Source: Nymphaea colorata | Taxonomy: Eukaryota > Streptophyta > Magnoliopsida > Nymphaeales > Nymphaeaceae | Assembly (NCBI RefSeq): GCF_008831285.2 | Contig: NC_045150.1 | Location: 8,382,001-8,446,000, forward strand | Reading direction: 5' to 3' | Length of the DNA stretch: 64,000 nt | Shown: positions 34,963 to 47,273 of the stretch, piece after piece | How the letters are laid out: each line of letters begins with the position of its first letter | Numbering within the stretch: the first letter of the stretch is position 1 | Translations under genes and position numbers: made by a program | Notes under the pieces: model-generated | Databases searched by the model: none | What the model saw: only the letters and a program-made list of their open reading frames with translations | Told to the model about the DNA's origin: nothing

Positions 34963-37569
34963 ATGGAAACGCTCACCTTCCTACATCTGAATTGCCAAAT
35001 TTCCCCAATAAATGAAGGAAATTGGAAGTACCTAAGCAGGAGCGGTAGAGTCTGCTTCAAACCCAACTCGAAGCTTACATTTTCCTGTTTTTCTGCCAAA
35101 TTTTGTACGCCCATGTTGGAATCTCCATTGCCTGAAAATTTTGGTGATTGCAGAAGGCAAATTGCTAGATTTTGTGAAGCTGGTAGGATAAAAGATGCCA
35201 TGAAAGTATTCAGTGATTGTAGTAATGTACAGTTGGACGTGGATACTTACTGTAGCCTTCTTCAACTCTGTGCTGAACGTCAATCTCTTGATGATGGCAA
35301 GAGAATTGAAGCTAATGTGTGTCACTGTGGCATTGAACGAGATGGTGTCTTGGGAGCGAAGCTGGTTTTTATGTACTTAAAATGTGGGGACTTAAAAGAA
35401 GGAAGAAGGGTGTTTGATGGCATGGTGAAAAGGAGTGTCTTTCTTTGGAATCTGATCATGAATGAGTATGCAAAGGCGGGTGAGTATGAAGAGGCCGTGT
35501 TTCTCTTTGTTGAAATGCAAAGAAATGGAGTAAGGCCTGATTCTTACAGCTTTTCTGGTGTTTTGAAATGTTGTTCTGCGCTTGAGAGCATTAGAGGTGG
35601 TCAGCAGGTTCATGATTTGCTGATAAAATCGGGGTTTCATTCCTATGTCACAGTGGGTAATGCTCTTATTTCCTTTTATTCGAGATGTGGGAGGATAGAG
35701 TGCGCACAGAAAGTGTTTGCCATAATGCCCGAACGGGATGTTATATCATGGAATGCAACAACTGGTGGACTTTTGTTGAATGGTAGGGCCAACGAGGCCA
35801 TTAAATTCTTTAGAGAGATGAAGAGTTGTGGAGTTAAAGCGGATTTGGCAACTATGGTTACAGTCCTTCCAGCTTCTGCAGAGCTCGGCTATAGTTTATA
35901 CGGAAAAGAAATTCATGGGCATGCACTAAGAGTTGGTCTCAAGGAGGAGACTACTTTCTGCAACTGCTTGCTTGATATGTATGCGAAGTGTGGAAAACTG
36001 GAATATGCAATTCGAGTTTTTGACAGAATGCCACAAAAAACTGTTGTGTCTTGGACATCAATGATCTCTGGATATGCACGAGATGGGCAGTTGGAGAAAG
36101 CAATCCAATTGTTCAATGAGATGGAATTGTCAGGCGTTAGACCAGATCTGTTCACTGTTACCAGTGTTCTACATGCTTGTTCTTCTAGTGGCTCTCTTAA
36201 ATATGGGAAAGATATACACGGATATATCAAAAGGAACGGCTTTGAATCTAATTTATTTGTTGCTAATGCACTCATGGACATGTATGCGAAGTGCAGAAGC
36301 ATGGAGGATGCGCAATCAATTTTTGATAGGATGAGTGTTCGGGACATAGTGTCGTGGAACACGGTTATAGGTGGCTATGCGAAGAACCATCTTCCAAATG
36401 AAGCGCTCATCCTGTTCAGCCAAATGCAGAAAGAAGTAAAGACCAATGGAGTAACCATGGCATGCACTCTTCCTGCTTGTGCAAGTCTGTCGTCTCTGGA
36501 CCGAGGGAGGGAAATCCATGGCCACATTGTAAGAAATGGGTATCACTCAGATGGTTTCATTAATAATGCTCTTATCGACATGTATGCCAAATGTGGTGAC
36601 CTTGATGTTGCCAAAGCCCTCTTTGATAGAATGTCAAACCGCGATCTTGTTTCATGGACTGCTATGATCGCTGGCTATGGTATGAATGGCTTTGGCGAGG
36701 AAGCCATTTCCCTCTTCAATCAGATGAAAGAAGCAGGCATAAGGCCTGATGAAGTTTCATTCATACCTCTTCTCTATGCTTGCAGCCACACAGGCTTAGT
36801 TGAAGAGGGGTGGAGACTCTTTGATTCTATGAGAAATGACCATGGCATTGTGCCAAAGCTTGAGCATTATGCTTGTATGGTCGATCTTCTAGGTCGTGCA
36901 GGGCAGTTGAAGAAAGCTTACAAGTTCATCCAAGAAATGCCAGTCAAGCCAGACTCCACAGTGTGGGGTGCACTGCTTTGTGCATGCAGACTTCATCGAG
37001 ATGTCAAACTGGCAGAAAAAGTCGCAGAGGAAGTTTTTGAGCTAGAACCAGAAAATACAGGGTTTTATGTACTTCTATCAAACATATACGCAGAGGCTGA
37101 GAAGTGGGAAGGTGTGAAAAAATTAAGAGCTGAAATCACTAGCCGCAGGCTGAAAAAGAACCCAGGATGCAGTTGGATTGAGATCAAAGGAAAGACCAAC
37201 TTATTCGTTGCTGGGGATAGGTCAAAATTGAACTCCAAAGACATACAGACGCTGTTAAAGAAGGTGAAGGCCAAGATGAAGGAGGAAGGCTATACTCCTA
37301 ACAAGAGATATGCTCTAATCGACTTGGATGATCAAGGGAAAGAAGATGCTCTCTGTGATCACAGTGAGAAGTTGGCAATGGCTTTTGGTCTGCTGAACTC
37401 ACAGCAGGGTAAGCCGATACGGGTGACCAAGAACCTTAGAGTGTGCGGCGACTGCCATGAAGTTGCAAAGTTCATGAGCAAGAGCTATGGGAGAGAAATC
37501 GTCTTGAGAGATTCTAGCAGGTTTCACCATTTCAAGGATGGGAGATGTTCTTGCAGAGGCTACTGGTGA
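34963..37569 (+). CDS. DOT4: DYW-class pentatricopeptide repeat protein, DOT4-like plastid RNA editing factor
   Basis: One uninterrupted exon of 868 residues (Arabidopsis DOT4: 871). The first in-frame ATG is at 34963 (METLTFLHLN). The N terminus (to about 55) is a plausible plastid transit peptide. P-L-S repeat triplets then run to about residue 690, visible as repeated NALIDMYAKCGDL, FDRM, DLVSWTAMI, GYGMNGFGEEAISLFNQM and GIRPDEVSF blocks. E/E+ motifs (GCSWIEIKGK) and a full DYW cytidine-deaminase domain follow. The catalytic HSE is at about 800-802, the zinc cysteines are in CGDCH (828-832), and the HHFKDGRCSC end closes with GYW rather than DYW; Arabidopsis DOT4 ends GFW. PPR repeats bind a specific RNA and the DYW domain converts C to U. 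DOT4 edits plastid rpoC1 and affects leaf and vein patterning. Its neighbour RLP51 is the same as in Arabidopsis, which supports orthology. Confidence 0.93.
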   Translation: METLTFLHLNCQISPINEGNWKYLSRSGRVCFKPNSKLTFSCFSAKFCTPMLESPLPENFGDCRRQIARFCEAGRIKDAMKVFSDCSNVQLDVDTYCSLLQLCAERQSLDDGKRIEANVCHCGIERDGVLGAKLVFMYLKCGDLKEGRRVFDGMVKRSVFLWNLIMNEYAKAGEYEEAVFLFVEMQRNGVRPDSYSFSGVLKCCSALESIRGGQQVHDLLIKSGFHSYVTVGNALISFYSRCGRIECAQKVFAIMPERDVISWNATTGGLLLNGRANEAIKFFREMKSCGVKADLATMVTVLPASAELGYSLYGKEIHGHALRVGLKEETTFCNCLLDMYAKCGKLEYAIRVFDRMPQKTVVSWTSMISGYARDGQLEKAIQLFNEMELSGVRPDLFTVTSVLHACSSSGSLKYGKDIHGYIKRNGFESNLFVANALMDMYAKCRSMEDAQSIFDRMSVRDIVSWNTVIGGYAKNHLPNEALILFSQMQKEVKTNGVTMACTLPACASLSSLDRGREIHGHIVRNGYHSDGFINNALIDMYAKCGDLDVAKALFDRMSNRDLVSWTAMIAGYGMNGFGEEAISLFNQMKEAGIRPDEVSFIPLLYACSHTGLVEEGWRLFDSMRNDHGIVPKLEHYACMVDLLGRAGQLKKAYKFIQEMPVKPDSTVWGALLCACRLHRDVKLAEKVAEEVFELEPENTGFYVLLSNIYAEAEKWEGVKKLRAEITSRRLKKNPGCSWIEIKGKTNLFVAGDRSKLNSKDIQTLLKKVKAKMKEEGYTPNKRYALIDLDDQGKEDALCDHSEKLAMAFGLLNSQQGKPIRVTKNLRVCGDCHEVAKFMSKSYGREIVLRDSSRFHHFKDGRCSCRGYW

Positions 37570-37698
37570 CAGGAAAAGGACAAACCAACTTGGATGGAAG
37601 AACGACTTGTCTGTAATTCCTTGTCCCATGTTCTTTCCCCCTGAAACCAAAATAACCAAAAGAAGATACTCGTCCAAAGACCGATCTTTGCTGAATTT

Positions 37699-37750
37699 TT
37701 TAATGGCCCAGTTCATAATCTTAGTTTAATGGCCCAGTTCATAATCTTAG
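37699..37750. repeat. Perfect 26-base tandem duplication in the DOT4 3' region
   Basis: The unit TTTAATGGCCCAGTTCATAA(+6) occurs twice in a row, about 130 bases after the DOT4 stop, so probably in its 3' UTR. Confidence 0.9.
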
Positions 37751-39693
37751 TGATGCCTCTGTTCTGCAATTGGAGATTAAAAAGAATGTAAATATTCTGC
37801 GCCTAACTCCTTTGTTCACTGCAACTATTTGCCACCAATCACTTTCTCTCTGACCAAATTTTCCAATTTGTCAGAAAACAAATGTTCGTTTTGTTTGTTT
37901 CTATTTGAAAATTTTCGCCATTCTCAAGAATGCAACTGTGAAAAAATGAGGAAAAACGGATAGATGCTCAAGTTGTAGAGGGTCCTTACGTTGTCGTATC
38001 TGACCGCAGCTTTCCTAATATTTTATGGGCGGGTAACGGTCCATTCCAGCACAATTCAGTGTCTTTTTTTAGTTTAAGTAATGGAAATGTATTGACGGCA
38101 GGAATAGCGGTATGAGCGCCATATCGGTTTCCTCACCGAACGCATATCCATCTTACTTTTAGACTTTTTAATTAGACTTTTTAATTTCAAAAAAGTAATT
38201 TGAAAATAAAAAATGAAAACATGTATGGACTTCGTATTGGGATTGAACAATCCGGTTTAGGATTCATGTTCTCGTGGAGCAGATCTTAACCTGCACTTTG
38301 GTTTTAGATAACCAATGAACAGTTTTTTTTTTTTAAGTTTTATAAGTGTCTTCTTAATCTTAAATACAAGACTAAACTTTTTAAAATATAGTATTACAAT
38401 TTTTTTCATAATCTTAAATACCCGACTAAATTTTCAAAATATGATGTTACAATCTGCCTCTTATAAAGCACACATGTTTGCATGTGTATGACTCTCGGTT
38501 CAAATGTTAAACCGACTTTAATACCATTGTAACAACATAGTCTACTCTCATCCCGGGTCCAAGCTTTCAGTCCAGCAGATTCCAACATGACTTCCTAACA
38601 ATGTCAATTATAGCCCACAAAATATTAAAAACCATGTCAACTAATAATTTAACAACTATCTTTATAAGTCCTCTAAGATTCTACAACTTAACAATCCTTT
38701 TTATAATTTCTTTAAGATTCTTCATAATTTTAAATACATGATTAAACTTTCCAAAGTATAACATTACAACTTCATTTACCGACATCATACCTAACCAATA
38801 ACCAACTTAGAGATAGAAGATATATACTGCCAACAATAACTCATACTTTTTTTATAATAATGATCACGACGATCTTAGAAAATTTCTAAATCTTTTTGTG
38901 CTAGAACAATGGACGTGTTCATCATTATTATTTGTTAAGAGATGAGACTCTAACACTGCTTATTCGTCCGAAGATATGACTTTCGGACAGCAAAATGTTT
39001 AGGATATTCCTTTTTTATTGGCAAATTGGTTACCAAATCAACCATGTAAACCAACCTTTATGTACCTACTTCTGCAAAAAAGGTAAGTTATGAATTCATA
39101 AAATGTCAATTACGAAGAAACTGAAATATGCATGTGTGGACATGCATAGTTGCATACATTTACGAGAAAGAGAGTGTTTGTGTGGCCTTTTGAGAGGGCT
39201 AACCTTTCATAGTAAGGTCCAAGTCACCAGACTCTTTTATTTTACTACCGCACCAGAGTCCGCATCAAGTCGAGTGCGCACCGGACATGGCTGCGGCTCC
39301 GACTTACACCCGAGCCCAATTAGAATGTCATATTACTAAATTACTTATATAATATATGTTGTTTTGATATTTTCCTACCAATACAATTATTCAAGTATGT
39401 TATATACATTAATAACTAAATTTTAATAATATGCTTATTCTGTTATATATATAATAAATTAAAAAAATAATAATAATAATAAAATATCCTCACCACACCA
39501 TCGCACCTAAAGTTTTTGAGATGTGCCGCACCGGCCCCCGCACCCCGCACTATGGTGACATAGAGTAACGTATGCATGGTGTACATCATTTCAATAACCG
39601 CAGTTTGGTGACTTTATTAGTTAGATTTGAGTAGGTACTAATAGTTCATATGTATATATAATACTATGAATTGTTATATTGTAGTTATACTCC

Positions 39694-39698
<5 letters not shown>

Positions 39699-39737
<39 letters not shown>

Positions 39738-39747
39738 AGAGAGAGAT
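39699..39747. repeat. (TA)n(GA)n microsatellite
   Basis: About 17 TA units followed by a short GA run, the same compound form as at 2192. Confidence 0.9.
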
Positions 39748-41294
39748 CCTCTCCTCTTTTCTCCCTTGCCTTCTTAAAATGATTAAGTTAGTGTATGTTT
39801 CTCGTCAGAACGCTGCTAAGCATAGTTGGATTGTACAGAAAAATATTTTGATAGTCAATTTTGAAGAATCTTATTTTTGTCATATATATATGCCGGCAGG
39901 TCGGGTACAGACCCATACCGGTCGTATGCGGGCAAAAATTTTTGGCGTACAAAATAATTAAAAATCACCTATACAGTGGGTAGGCACCGACGCATATTGA
40001 CCAAAGCGGACTCTTAGTGAATTTTTTAAGTGCTACTGAAACCAATTTTAATAACATTGACAACTGGATCAACCAGAGCGAAACAAATCATATAGTTTAG
40101 AACGACTAAGTATGTGAATCATATATGGTTTATGGAACATTTGAACTAAATAAATAACTTGAATTGATTATAGACCATTTATAAATTAATTTACGATTTA
40201 AAAGGTCTCACGTGTAAAAGTATTTTTGTAAAAGTATAAACAAGTATTACTTTGTCTTTCAAAAGCAATTTGAAACTTAATATTAATTCGTCAATTGAGC
40301 TGACTGAACAACTGACGATCAATTCAATTATCAAATTAGCTAGTATAATCATTTTTTAAGTTAATTTTTGAAATTCTTATGGCCCGACAAGAGATGTGAC
40401 TACAGCAGTGTATATATATATATTAGAAAACTGCCAAATTATATGGAAGAGTAAAGAAACTTCATAAATAAATTTAAATAAGCATTTGGCGAAATTCGGT
40501 TTATCTTATTTTGCAAAGTTTATTTTATGGATTTTTACTTTTTACGTCTAATAATACATATATGATAAGTACTCATACAATACTCTAATATTTGTGTTCC
40601 ATTATGTTCTCTTGAAACATATTAAGTTAGTTATGAATAAAACCTTGTCAAAACGGCAGAGCATAACTGGTCAGGTTAATATTCTAGTTCAGTTCTTAAA
40701 ACTCTCATTCAAAATTATGGATAATAACATTTTACATCTAAAATTTTCATTATTTCGAATGATTAAAAAATGGTTCTGTTCCTCGTTATTATGATTCCAA
40801 CATTCTCAAGATCTTCAACATTTAGTACTTAGTAATGCAACAAATTACGGACAATCAAAAGGGAGACCTTTAAGATGGAATAAATGCTAACGACGACAAT
40901 TAATTTCATTTTTCCGACAAAGACGTGAGTTATAAGTACTTCTCTTTAGTGAAATAACTAACATATCATTGCTCAAATTTTAAATATAAAACTCCATGTG
41001 CATCGTTTATTAAAATAACCTAAAGGCACTTTATAAAATGGTAAAAGCCAAGGAGAAATAAAATAGTTCATTGTAGATGTCATTTTTAAAACATTGCAAA
41101 GCAACTTTATTAATGCATCTGGCAGTAGTATTTCTAAAAATTTTATAATATATACATATAAATAGACAAACATACCCGCAGTGAGAAATGGGTTCAACTG
41201 AAACTGATTTTCTGTTCTCCAAATGAGTTGTTTCTCACATTTTCACTTTCCAAATTTCAATTTCATAAAAAAAAAATTTGCTAACATCCGTCAA

Positions 41295-41420
41295 CGACCC
41301 ATGTGCAATCCAATCTTCATATGTAAAATATCGAAATCAAAAAGAAGAGATTCTTCGCGACCCATGAGCAATACAATCTTCAGATGTAAAATACCCAAAT
41401 CAAGAAGAAGATCTTTCTCA
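41295..41420. repeat. Imperfect 63-base tandem duplication
   Basis: CGACCCATG(T/A)GCAAT(C/A)CAATCTTCA begins both copies (41295 and 41358), followed by TATGTAAAATA-type and AAATCAA(A/G)AAGAAGA phrases. It lies downstream of RLP51. Confidence 0.75.
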
Positions 41421-42045
41421 TGGAGGTCCGAAGTCACCCTTCATTTCTATCTTAAATGACGAACCACATTATACTTCTGGTCTTTCTAGAGCTCTTCCTC
41501 GTCCTCGTTTATCCAATAAAAAAAGATTCGGAAGAAGAAGACGAAGAAGAAGAAGAAGAAGCTCTTCCTATGCAATGCAGTAATCGACAGAAAATTTTAT
41601 ATATGAGAATGAAGATACAGAGCAGGGGGGACACTACAACAGAAACATACACAGGGATGGGAAACAGCCAAAATGAGAGTGAGACTCCATCTATAATCTC
41701 ACCGAATGATCAGGATAACTATAACCCCCTTCATCACCAAATGAACACCACCACCAATTACATGTTTGACAAGACAAGAAATTAGACAAAGTAGAAAAAA
41801 GAAACAGAAACCTCAGAAGGTGCCAGAACACCCAGGTCTTCGAAATCTCCACCTGAACATGTTGTCTCTGTTCCTAAAAAGAATTTGTCATTTAGAAAGA
41901 ATTGGGGAACAAGAATTGCAGCGCGTATGGTCTTTCTAGACCAAATGATGCGCAGTCAATTCCCCCTTAGTTTGCAGAAATGAACCTCAATCCCTTCCTG
42001 CGAGGTTTCCACAAGCTGCACTATGTTCAAACTAAAACCATCCAA

Positions 42046-43524
42046 TCAAGAACACCACTTTGACAGAAGGATACAGAAGATGATCAGAAAAACTATTGAT
42101 GAGAGCCCAATTGCCACTACAAGGACTACGGTGCTGGGTCCGTGGTGATGACTGCGCTGGCCTCCGTTATCGGCTTCCGCGGTGCTGTCATCGGTTGGCG
42201 CCGCCGCCGGCGAATTCGAGGAAGAATCCGGCAAAATGGGAAGACCATTCTTGTCGCAAGGCGCTATCCCCAGCTTAACCTTTGAAGAAATAAGAGACTT
42301 ATTGTAGCACATATTTGAGTTCCCACCAATCTTGAAGACGGCGAACTTCTTAACGAAGGAAGCATTGAAGGGAAAAACACCATTGAAGTTATTGTTCTCA
42401 AGATTCACATGTGTCAGCCCTTTCATCCGAGTGAGAAACCCAGGGAGACGACCACTTAGCTGGTTGCCGCTCAGATCAAGATGTACCAATGAAGAGATAT
42501 CTGCTAGGGATGCCGGCACCGGCCCCTCCAACGAATTCTGCGCTAGGGAGAGGCTCTGCAGCTTAAGGAGGTCTCCGATTGTAGACGGGATGGATCCAGA
42601 GAACTTGTTTGAGCTCAGATTCAAGGACCTCAACTCGGTGAGTAGAGTGATGGAAATGGGGATGCTCCCATTCAGACCATTGTCGGAGAGGTCAATCTCT
42701 GAGAGTTTTGGCTGCCATTTGTCTGGCAAGACGCCAGTGAGATTAGTTCTGGTAATCTTGACAGATCTCAGATTGGTCATCCTGCTCAGGATGATTGAGG
42801 GTCCACTGGCACTGATCTTTACATCCTCGATGGTCAACTCGGTGAGGTTGGCCAGCCTGCTGAGCCACACACCAGTCAATCTATGGAGGCTGTTTATGCA
42901 GGAGAAGGATCTGAGGTTGGCGGCGAGCTCACCAGGGAACCTAACCGTATTCACCGGGCAGTTCTGGAAGCCTAGCGACTGGAGCGTGTCAAGAGTTTTC
43001 ATGGCGGTCTCAGACATCTGGATGTCATGAGAGCAGTTCCTCAGGTAGAGGGAGACAAGATGCCTGAAGGGCTTCCCAGCGTCGCAGACGGTGGCATTCC
43101 CGGGTGTGCTCGGCGAACAGGGATCAATTTTGGCCGGAAAACCGAGTGACCTCACCGCCATGAGCTGTTTAGGGTCCAGTGAGGAACTTGGAAATGTGAC
43201 AGAGGTAGGTGGTGGTTGTGATGGTGTTTCTGGAGGAGATTTGGATGGAGGAGAAGGAGGAAGCTCCGGAGCAGATACCGGGGAGGCAGCAGTCGGAGCA
43301 TTTTTTGGTGGAGAAGATGGTGGGGTGGCCACACCCTTGTGGGTGGGGGTGGAAACACTGGGGGAAGCAGATGGGGAAGGTGAAGGGGAGACATCAACTG
43401 CTGCTATGGGGCTGGGCTTACTGACTGGAGCTGAGAATGCAGGAGAGACAAAGGGTGAGAGGAGGAAGAAGATCAAGAACAGAGCTTGGGGCGCCATGGA
43501 TGAAGGACCATTTGGTGCATTCAT
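42046..43524 (-). CDS. RLP51: Leucine-rich repeat receptor-like protein, RLP51/SNC2 type
   Basis: Single exon, 492 residues; an alternative start at 43497 ([11 protein letters not shown]) would give 483 and a cleaner signal peptide. Order: signal peptide ending PAFSA; a Ser/Pro/Thr-rich low-complexity segment (about 32-115, cell-wall-protein-like); an LRR N-cap region ([23 protein letters not shown]); and leucine-rich repeats such as [32 protein letters not shown] and [16 protein letters not shown]. These are followed by a conserved [28 protein letters not shown] block, a capping CDK, and one transmembrane helix ([22 protein letters not shown]) with a three- to five-residue cytoplasmic tail KWCS. 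There is no kinase, so it must signal with a partner. Arabidopsis SNC2 is RLP51, an immune receptor-like protein, and lies next to DOT4 there too. The Pro-rich segment looks longer than I remember for Arabidopsis. Plasma membrane. Confidence 0.9.
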   Translation of the reverse strand: MNAPNGPSSMAPQALFLIFFLLSPFVSPAFSAPVSKPSPIAAVDVSPSPSPSASPSVSTPTHKGVATPPSSPPKNAPTAASPVSAPELPPSPPSKSPPETPSQPPPTSVTFPSSSLDPKQLMAVRSLGFPAKIDPCSPSTPGNATVCDAGKPFRHLVSLYLRNCSHDIQMSETAMKTLDTLQSLGFQNCPVNTVRFPGELAANLRSFSCINSLHRLTGVWLSRLANLTELTIEDVKISASGPSIILSRMTNLRSVKITRTNLTGVLPDKWQPKLSEIDLSDNGLNGSIPISITLLTELRSLNLSSNKFSGSIPSTIGDLLKLQSLSLAQNSLEGPVPASLADISSLVHLDLSGNQLSGRLPGFLTRMKGLTHVNLENNNFNGVFPFNASFVKKFAVFKIGGNSNMCYNKSLISSKVKLGIAPCDKNGLPILPDSSSNSPAAAPTDDSTAEADNGGQRSHHHGPSTVVLVVAIGLSSIVFLIIFCILLSKWCS

Positions 43525-43660
43525 GGCAGATCTCTCTCTCTCTCTCTCTCTCTCTTTCTGCTAGGGTTTCCAGGAAGTGAGTTGTTTTCCCTTCTTTTCT
43601 AGGAAGTGAGACTCTCTGGTTCAAGGAAGGAACTGCCCACAGTGGTGGTACAGAATTCTT
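43525..43660 (-). promoter_or_regulatory. 5' UTR/promoter of RLP51 with (GA)n tract
   Basis: A (CT)n run on the + strand (43531-43556), GA-rich in the transcript, lies directly before the start codon. AT-rich 'tcttatatatg' at 43657-43667 could serve as TATA box (read as CATATATAAGA on the minus strand). Confidence 0.45.
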
Positions 43661-45407
43661 ATATATGAGGAAAATGAGAGTGGCCTTTGGGTAGATATTC
43701 GGATTTCGGCGCCCAATTGAACAACATCAAAAATGATAGGGACCTTGATGATTTTCTTTTCATTATTTCCTTATTCTGCCTTTGTATCAGGAAGATAAAA
43801 ATTGGTGTTGCAGGGGGGCACTTCTGTAATTGCAACCAGGGGGCCCCACGCGGTGAAAACTTTAAAAAGCGTAGCTTAGGCTTGAATTCTCAATGGAAAA
43901 TGACAGTTTTTTTTTATCTATTTTTATTCCTCCTTCCTTCTGAGAGGAGGAGATGTCCTTCTCATGCATGATTTGAAATGACAAATGTCTGTTAAGAATT
44001 AGCAAGCAAAGTCTTTTAAGATCAATTTCCAGATTGTCAACCATATTGAAGCATCATTACATCATGTATAACTTTTGAAGCCATGCATAAAAGAGGGAAA
44101 AAGTAAAAGAAAAAGCAAAAGTGGGGTATCCATGTAAAGCCATGGAGTTAAAAATGGCTAGACATGAGAAAATGAGATGAATTTCCCAGTGCAGTTCTGT
44201 TCTTTCTGCTTTTAGAAGCAAAACTTAACAAGTCTTGGACTCTAAAACACAAAGAAAAGCAACCAACTTCAATTTGCGTAAGATATAATGTTTCAATGTA
44301 GAGGACTTTCGAGTTTCGATGGATTTTCCAGCTTCCGGCCTCACCATTCTGTCCTTTTCAGCAATAACACTTGATGTTGAAGGCAATTAAGAGGAGCAGT
44401 TGGGGGTAGGCTTGTACGATGAACCAGCCGAGCTCCAGTTGGAGTTCTGCTTGAGTCTTATATTGTTCCGCTTGAGCTCAAAATGATCTTTATGAGGAGA
44501 GCTCCAGCTTTCTGATTCATTCATTTTTTAAAATGAAAAAAATAAAACACAAAAATGGTATTAAAATTCATAAAAAAAAATTACCCATATGCATAAAAGG
44601 GAAGATATGAGTGGATTCGAGTTTTAACTCAAGCTTGAGCTTCAATTCGTCCGTCAAACAAATTGAATTTACATGAGTAAATGAGTAAGTTCGAGTCCAG
44701 CCCGAGTTAGCTGAAGTGATTTTAGATCCTTAATTGAGGATGGATTCTTTTAATTCATTGTTCTCTGTTGCCAACAAAATAACTAAAATCGCAAGCTTTG
44801 GTTGAAGGGCTGCTCGGCATTGTTGAAAAAGTATCTTGTTCATATTGAGTTATCGAAAGGAAACCATCTTGAGAATCGTGTCCACTAAATTTTTGCGTTG
44901 GAAATTGGGACAGTAGAACGATCGGCAGGATAATGGATAATCACACCGTTTCTTTCGCTCCTGGACGATGACTGATTTGCTGGAATTCATGTTCTCGGTT
45001 CAAGGAAAGACAAAAGAAAGAAGAGTAATGTTCTTGAATTTGACAATTGGCAGTTGAAGATTCCTACTGAAGTGCAACTCATTCGATCAGAATATTCTTG
45101 TTAATTCTTTGGACTGTCGATGGATCATGTATTTCTCAACTGCCAAACTCCATTGACGGTGCGTTTGAATGAAGAGAACTTATAAAAAACTTTAGTTTTG
45201 TATTGAAAGCTCACAATTAGTGAGTTGGCGAAAGATTAGTTGTCTTGATTCATAGCTTTTTTTTCTTCTTTTTTTTTTTTGGCAGAAACTGAAGTTATTA
45301 AAAGACAAATTAAGATCCACCAAACCATGCCAAGCAGGAGCTTGTGAGAGTTGATCTACTGGATTCAACAACATCAGAGATTCCCTCTTAAATGATTTGA
45401 TGTAGAT

Positions 45408-45590
45408 CAGTTGACAATGTGAAATGCCACTAGAAACATTCATTTTTTTGTGATGTATCACCTCTCAAATTAATTACGGGCGAAGCTGTCAGGAACTTCA
45501 GTTAACAATGTGAAAATGCCACTAGAACCACTCATTTTTCTGTTGATGTATCACTTCGTAAATTAAATACAGGCGAAACCGCCGGGGGAT
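45408..45590. repeat. Imperfect 91-base tandem duplication
   Basis: Both copies read (A/C)AGTT(G/A)ACAATGTGAAA, then ATGCCACTAGAA, CATTTTT, GATGTATCAC and GGCGAA in the same order. They lie just outside the TIR element that starts at 45665. Confidence 0.7.
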
Positions 45591-45664
45591 TTGACATGTG
45601 TCCTAAACAACTACTAAGATGCAAATCTGAACCCGCTTTAATTGTCATATTAATTAGTTAAACG

Positions 45665-46834
45665 GTGGCGGAGCCAGCGTCGCGTGGGGCAGGTGTGGGA
45701 ATATTTTTCAAGTCTTAGCCTTCTTCCTCCCTCTCACTCTCTTCACTATTTATTAGAAATTCATAAGAATTGAGATCTTAAATCCATAGTGTTATCATAA
45801 AAATGTCATGCATGGCCGGAGAAGTTACCGAAGGTTCTCCTTAGCTTAGTCGATTTCCATGGGGAAAAAGAGGAAATTATCCATGATAAATTTAACGGAG
45901 TGGTGGTACACAAAAAACATTTGTTTCATGCCTCATTTAATAAATCATGAGTTTAAATTAAAAAAGAAAAAGGTGAGAGAAGAAGGCCACGTTCGGAGAC
46001 AGCTAAGAATTTTCTTAAATATTGTAAATTTTTTAAATGGTCTCGCACATCTTCACCCTGTGGAGACGGCTAAGAATTTTCTTAAATATTGTAAAATTTT
46101 TAAATGGTCTCGCACATCTTCAACCTGTGGCCTATTAGAAACATGCATGTTGTCTATAATTTATTTGTCTAAACCACATTGGAAAATTATCAAGAAATGT
46201 CTTAATATTTTAAAATTTTTAATTGTCTCGCACATCTTTACCATATGGCCTACTTAGAAGAAATGCATGACATCTTTTGTCTTACCCCAATTGGAAAATT
46301 ACCTTTTCATGTACAAAATTTTTGTGAGATTCGGATTTCTTGTCGTAGATGATGTCTTACACTCTATCAGGGCAGGTACCAAACCAGTCTCCGGGTTTTG
46401 CTTGTTCTGGCTAGGCTTGCAGAAGTGAGCCACGAGACTTGCAGGAGATTATTCGTAAAACATTTAACACCGATTTTCTAAATTTGCATTTTCAATTAAT
46501 TAAAATCACTTTTTTAATATTCAATAGTATTAATGTGAAAATAAATTTGTAAATCAGGTTACACAAGCCAAATAAAAGGCCAACACTTCCAGGTCATGCT
46601 TAGCATTTTAGCTACTCGATTTAGGCTTTTTAGGCCCTGTTCGGACCATGCCTTTTTTATTGTTTTTTCTTCCTCCCAATAAGAAATTTTAAGTTAGAAG
46701 ACAGTCTCTTAAAAATTCTTTATTTTTAACTAACAATCTTAAATATTTATCCTTATATATATATATAAGTCCCCTCACCAGATTTGAGTATTTTAAATAA
46801 GTGCCCCGCCAGTCAATTTTTCTGGCTCCGCCAC
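45665..46834. mobile_element. Non-autonomous DNA element with perfect 13-base inverted ends
   Basis: GTGGCGGAGCCAG at 45665-45677 is exactly inverted as CTGGCTCCGCCAC at 46822-46834. The flanks share TAGTT at the expected target-duplication position (TAGTTAAAC against TAGTTTCAT, imperfect). The 1.17-kb interior has no transposase; it contains three related blocks of about 70 bases (45994-46062, 46064-46131, 46185-46250) with AAGAATTTTCTTAAATATTG and TCTCGCACATCTT phrases. The GGCGGAGCC terminus links it to the shorter elements at 24 and 27 kb. Probably Mutator-like, but the superfamily is an inference. Confidence 0.65.
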
Positions 46835-47241
46835 TAGTTTCATGGATGACGCCAAGGTGTATATTGCATCTTGTGACCTTTCATCTTAAAAGATTGTTTG
46901 CCTTTAGGGGCGTGGCATGGTTTATTGGTTTGATGGGTCGGTGAAAGTCCAATCATCAGTTTGATTTTTATGGACACTACTCTTAATTATAAATAGTGCA
47001 TATACCGCATTCGAATTCATGAGTTTATCTTCCACCAAAGTTAAATTTCAAGAGCCAGATTAGCCTTAATTTTATTACGCCAGATTATGTATGCAGCTTT
47101 CCCAATCAACATCTTTCATTCAAATGATGATGAGCAAACAAAATAAGATGCTGTTTAATGGATTCGTTGGGTCCGGCCGGCAGGCCCATCAAGTGGTCTT
47201 GTCTTCCAAGATTTGTTAGATAAATAAAATAAAAACTTAAA

Positions 47242-47246
<5 letters not shown>

Positions 47247-47272
<26 letters not shown>
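47247..47272. repeat. (TA)n microsatellite
   Basis: About 13 uninterrupted TA units. Confidence 0.9.

Positions 47273-47273
<1 letters not shown>

Larger units (their letters stand above)
37570..42045. other. Spacer between DOT4 and RLP51 (3' ends of both genes)
   Basis: No exon recognised. Features seen are a perfect 26-base tandem duplication just after DOT4 (37699-37750), AT-rich sequence, a GC-rich patch of CGCACC phrases (39240-39560), a (TA)n(GA)n tract (39699-39747) and an imperfect 63-base tandem duplication (41295-41420). An acidic GAAGAAGAC tract (about 41530-41560) creates a meaningless open frame. Confidence 0.45.

Noticed and set aside
41456-41785. 109-codon frame with a hydrophobic start and an acidic DEEDEEEEE run
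   Set aside because: The acidic run comes from a GAAGAAGAC repeat; there is no recognisable domain and it lies in the 3' region of RLP51.
43091-43564. 157-codon Gly/Glu-rich frame on the + strand
   Set aside because: It is the antisense of the Pro/Ser-rich segment of RLP51.
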